Origin: Rhea pennata | Lineage: Eukaryota > Chordata > Aves > Rheiformes > Rheidae | NCBI RefSeq assembly: GCF_028389875.1 | Contig: NC_084675.1 | Span: forward strand, 23,274,412-23,338,411 | DNA length: 64,000 nucleotides | Direction: 5' to 3' | Part shown: in pieces, positions 19,066-64,000 of the stretch | Layout of the letters: every line of letters begins with the position of its first letter | How positions within the stretch are numbered: the first letter of the stretch is position 1 | Notes under the pieces: model-generated | Database searches by the model: none | Told to the model about the DNA's origin: nothing | The model's input: the letters and a program-made list of their open reading frames with translations, nothing else | Position numbers and translations under genes: made by a program

Positions 19066-21668
19066 GTGAGGTGCTGACTGCTGGGGGAGATCAGGCAACG
19101 GGGCAAAACCGGGGAAAGGAGCTAAAGTGGGAAAAAGAACAAAGACTGAGAAAAGAAAAAAAGAAAAAACCCGAGGAAGCCCAGCCCGAGGGCCGGGCTG
19201 TTTGCTGTCGCCGTATGCGAGCAGTGGCCTGCGGCGCGGGCTGTCACCGAGGAGGGGGAAGCAGCAGCTCTCCCGGGCCTGGCGCGGGCCGAGAAGGGGC
19301 TTCCAGGTGCTGGCAGCCCACGGAATTGCCCTGCCAAGCCCTGGTAGAGCAGCAGAGGGGCTGGCGGGCACCTGGGGCGAGCTCGCTCGGCGAGGGGCTG
19401 GCATTTGGAGAGCGAAAGCAGTGCCTCGTATTGAGGGAGCGGAGACCCGCATCCCTGCTGGCAGGGAACGAGCCCTGGGTAACAGTAACTTCTGGGGTCA
19501 GACCGCTAATGCTAATGTAAGAAACGCACTGCAGCGCAAGCTCGCGTGTCCGTCTCGGCCCGTGTCTGATCGCAGACAGTGGCCGCAGGAGATGCTGTTT
19601 GGGGAGGGCACACGAGCCTGGCCAGTTTCTGTGGTCCTTGTTAATGGCACTAATGAAGTAAGCTGCTAAGGCAGAGGTGGGGACTCACAGCACACACACA
19701 GAATAACTATATCCTAAGGGAAGGACAGGGTGATCTGTGGGCAGAATAATTGGAGTAGGAATAACTGTAATAATAGCAAATGCAATTAGTTTCATAAAAA
19801 GATCTCCTTCTATAAGTAAATTCTTACCATTGGGAGCGAGGGGGGAGGGATAGGCGTGTATTAGCGAGCTGTGACCCAGCGATCTGGCAGAGCCAAGGTG
19901 GTGCTAGGGTGGCACGGAGAAGGAGATGGGGAGTGAAGACCCTGTGTTACAAGAGGAGATTTAAGGAGGAGCTGGCGGTGCCTGCCCGCGTTTGGTGGCC
20001 TGACCGACTGCGCCAGCCCCGGGGGCCCTTTGCTGCGGCGGTTTCTCCAGCAGGATGGCAGCACTTGGAGAGTTGGGCTGCTTGTTGGGCGTGGAGGGGA
20101 TGGGGAAGGAGAGGGAGCTGTGCAGAGAGCTGGAGTTGGAGATGTGCTTTTCCCCCCTTTTTTGTACTTCTTTTTCCTGAGGGGAGAAGGTAGGAGGGAG
20201 AGGCTGGCAGGGACTGGAATCTAGAGCTGGACCCGAGTCCAGAGTGGGAGGGGGTCGGGTTTGACTGAGTGTGAGCTCTTGCTGCTGCCTTAGGCAAGAG
20301 TTGAGGCTCTCACGTCCGCACCTGCCTGGGGGATAAACAGCGAGCGCCTCCGTCCGTCCTGATGTCGGGTGTTTACGTGGGCAGGCCCCTGTGGCCTGGA
20401 CCTTGTAGCTTACTGCAGGCGCCGCTTCTCTGCCGCGGGACTGTGTTAGCTTGGGCTCAGCGGGTCCCTCCCAGCGCCTCTGCCTGTGCAGTGCAGGCAG
20501 GGATGACTGCTGCCTGCGGGCTCAGGAAGACGGTGGGAATCAATAGCCTGCTCTGCTGGGCCCAAACCACGCAGCCGTGCTTACGCGTGGTGCGTGGCCG
20601 TGCACTTCCGCTTGGTTGTCAGTCCTTTCGGCCGAGGCGCAGCCACGCGTTTGCCGGCGTCTCTGGCCCTCCCTGCCCAGCTGCGCGCTGCCAGCTCCCC
20701 TGCCCCGGGCAGGCGTCTCGGAGGCAAGGTGGTGCGAGGCTGCAGTGACAGTAACGCAGTGCCCAGAGGAAACGTGAGTCCTTGTGAAGCTGGAGGCCTG
20801 GCCTCAGTTTCCTGCGCCGCAGCGTGATCCTTTCCAGTGAACGAGAGCAGCTGTGATTCCTGTCGCTTCTCAACTGCGGCTCCACAGTGTTTTAGGGTGG
20901 ATTGGACCCGTTTTTCTGTGGAATTTTGTCACCTGGAAAAGACCTCGCCTGTCCTCAAGGGACCAGAGCTTCCTCTCTTCTGCCACAGCGTTCCTGCCTT
21001 GCCCTTTCCACAGGATCCTTTGTGCTGTGGCCATGCAGACTGCTCGTGGACCAGGGTTGCTGCTCAGCAGCATGGGGCAGACACCGTATCTTCCTAATGC
21101 TTTGGAGGCTGCTCTGTCCTTGTGCTGGTCGTGATCGGCAATGACCTTTGGATCACGGGGAGCTGGAGCTGTGCTGGAGCTGGAGCGCCCGTGGGCTGCC
21201 GTCCCCCAGGGCCCTGCCTGGCCAGCCCGGCTCTCTTCAGGCCTTGCAGGTGCTGTTGAGAGCAAGGTTTCTGTCTGTAGGGCGCAGCTTTGCTTCCACC
21301 TTGAGTACCTAGTTAAAGTTTAACAGGAGCGACAGGGAACCTGCGTTTATTGGGTGTTTGCGTGTGTGCCAAGCATGTCCCGGGCTGTCTGTGAGGCCTC
21401 CCGAGCTGGAGTTGCCGTGGTGCTGGCATGGCGGTAAAGCCTTTGGATGTGCCGAGGAGGAGCTGCCCTCCTCCTGGCGCTCCGTGAGCAACAGGCAGCA
21501 CCGAGGGCGTCTGCAAACCTTCTTGGTGCGGCAGCTCCGGCGCGCGCCGCTGCTGTTCCTCGCTGCACCCCCGTGCCGCGTGGGTCGCTCATCCTCGCCG
21601 CGGTGAGGCCTCGGCTTCCACCCTGCAACGGCGGAGGTGCTGAGGTGTCTCGTGTCTCTGCTTTGCAG
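19066..21668 (+). other. WWP2: WWP2 5' region / first intron
   Basis: Lies between the NOB1/WWP2 CpG island and the first coding WWP2 exon. Human WWP2 has a non-coding exon 1, and I expect it here or in the island, but no exon can be fixed by sequence alone. Only chance open frames were seen. The interval ends with TCTGCTTTGCAG at 21657-21668. Confidence 0.5.
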
Positions 21669-21683
21669 CCCGGTGGTGATGAC

Positions 21684-64000
<42,317 letters not shown>

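Noticed and set aside
17989-19452. 487-codon open frame on the - strand over NOB1
   Set aside because: It reads through NOB1 exons 2 and 3 in part and through introns and promoter; the spliced NOB1 model explains the conserved pieces.
17712-19520. 602-codon open frame on the + strand
   Set aside because: It runs through NOB1 exons and the GGGCC repeat on the opposite strand; composition (Pro/Ala/Arg/Gly) comes from the repeat and no domain is visible.

Overview
This is vertebrate nuclear DNA, most likely avian. I recognise three protein genes whose order and orientation match human 16q22 and the equivalent bird locus: the 3' end of NFAT5 (+ strand), the complete NOB1 gene (- strand), and the first 18 coding exons of WWP2 (+ strand), with miR-140 in a late WWP2 intron. 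The genes are very compact (NOB1 coding sequence spans about 2.8 kb; WWP2 from ATG to mid-HECT about 42 kb), which suggests a bird rather than a mammal. I cannot name the species from sequence alone. No prokaryotic, viral or CRISPR content was seen.

Layout. Positions 1-2098 are an AT-rich NFAT5 intron. Positions 2099-2347 hold the last NFAT5 coding exon, with the stop 10 nt before a splice donor. Positions 2348-3314 are an intron inside the 3' UTR, and 3315 to about 10735 is a long AT-rich 3' UTR exon. From about 10.7 to 15.4 kb no gene is recognisable; this is the slot that holds NQO1 in mammals, and I see no NQO1 exon. NOB1 occupies 18590 down to about 15390 in nine coding exons (423 aa). 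Its first intron is almost entirely a GGGCC-type repeat. A TATA-less CpG-rich promoter lies at about 18.6-19.05 kb. WWP2 starts at 21684 and its exons encode, in order, a C2 domain, a low-complexity linker, four WW domains and the N-terminal lobe of the HECT ligase domain. The window ends inside HECT, before the catalytic cysteine.

How the parts work together. NFAT5 is the osmotic-stress transcription factor, NOB1 the endonuclease that matures 18S rRNA, and WWP2 a NEDD4-family ubiquitin ligase. WWP2 also carries miR-140, a cartilage microRNA, in the intron between coding exons 15 and 16. In mammals miR-140 and a short WWP2 isoform are driven by a Sox9-dependent promoter in intron 10. Here the homologous intron (54090-57498) contains a strong CpG-rich block with embedded AT-rich motif clusters, which makes it the best candidate in the window for a second, internal transcription unit.

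All exon boundaries were derived by hand from reading frame, GT/AG sites and remembered family sequence. The 18 WWP2 exons join into an uninterrupted 694-codon frame and the nine NOB1 exons into a complete 423-codon frame, so those calls are strong. Transcription starts, poly(A) sites and regulatory motifs are inferences from sequence only. Most long open frames in the GC-rich parts are chance frames and are not annotated as genes.
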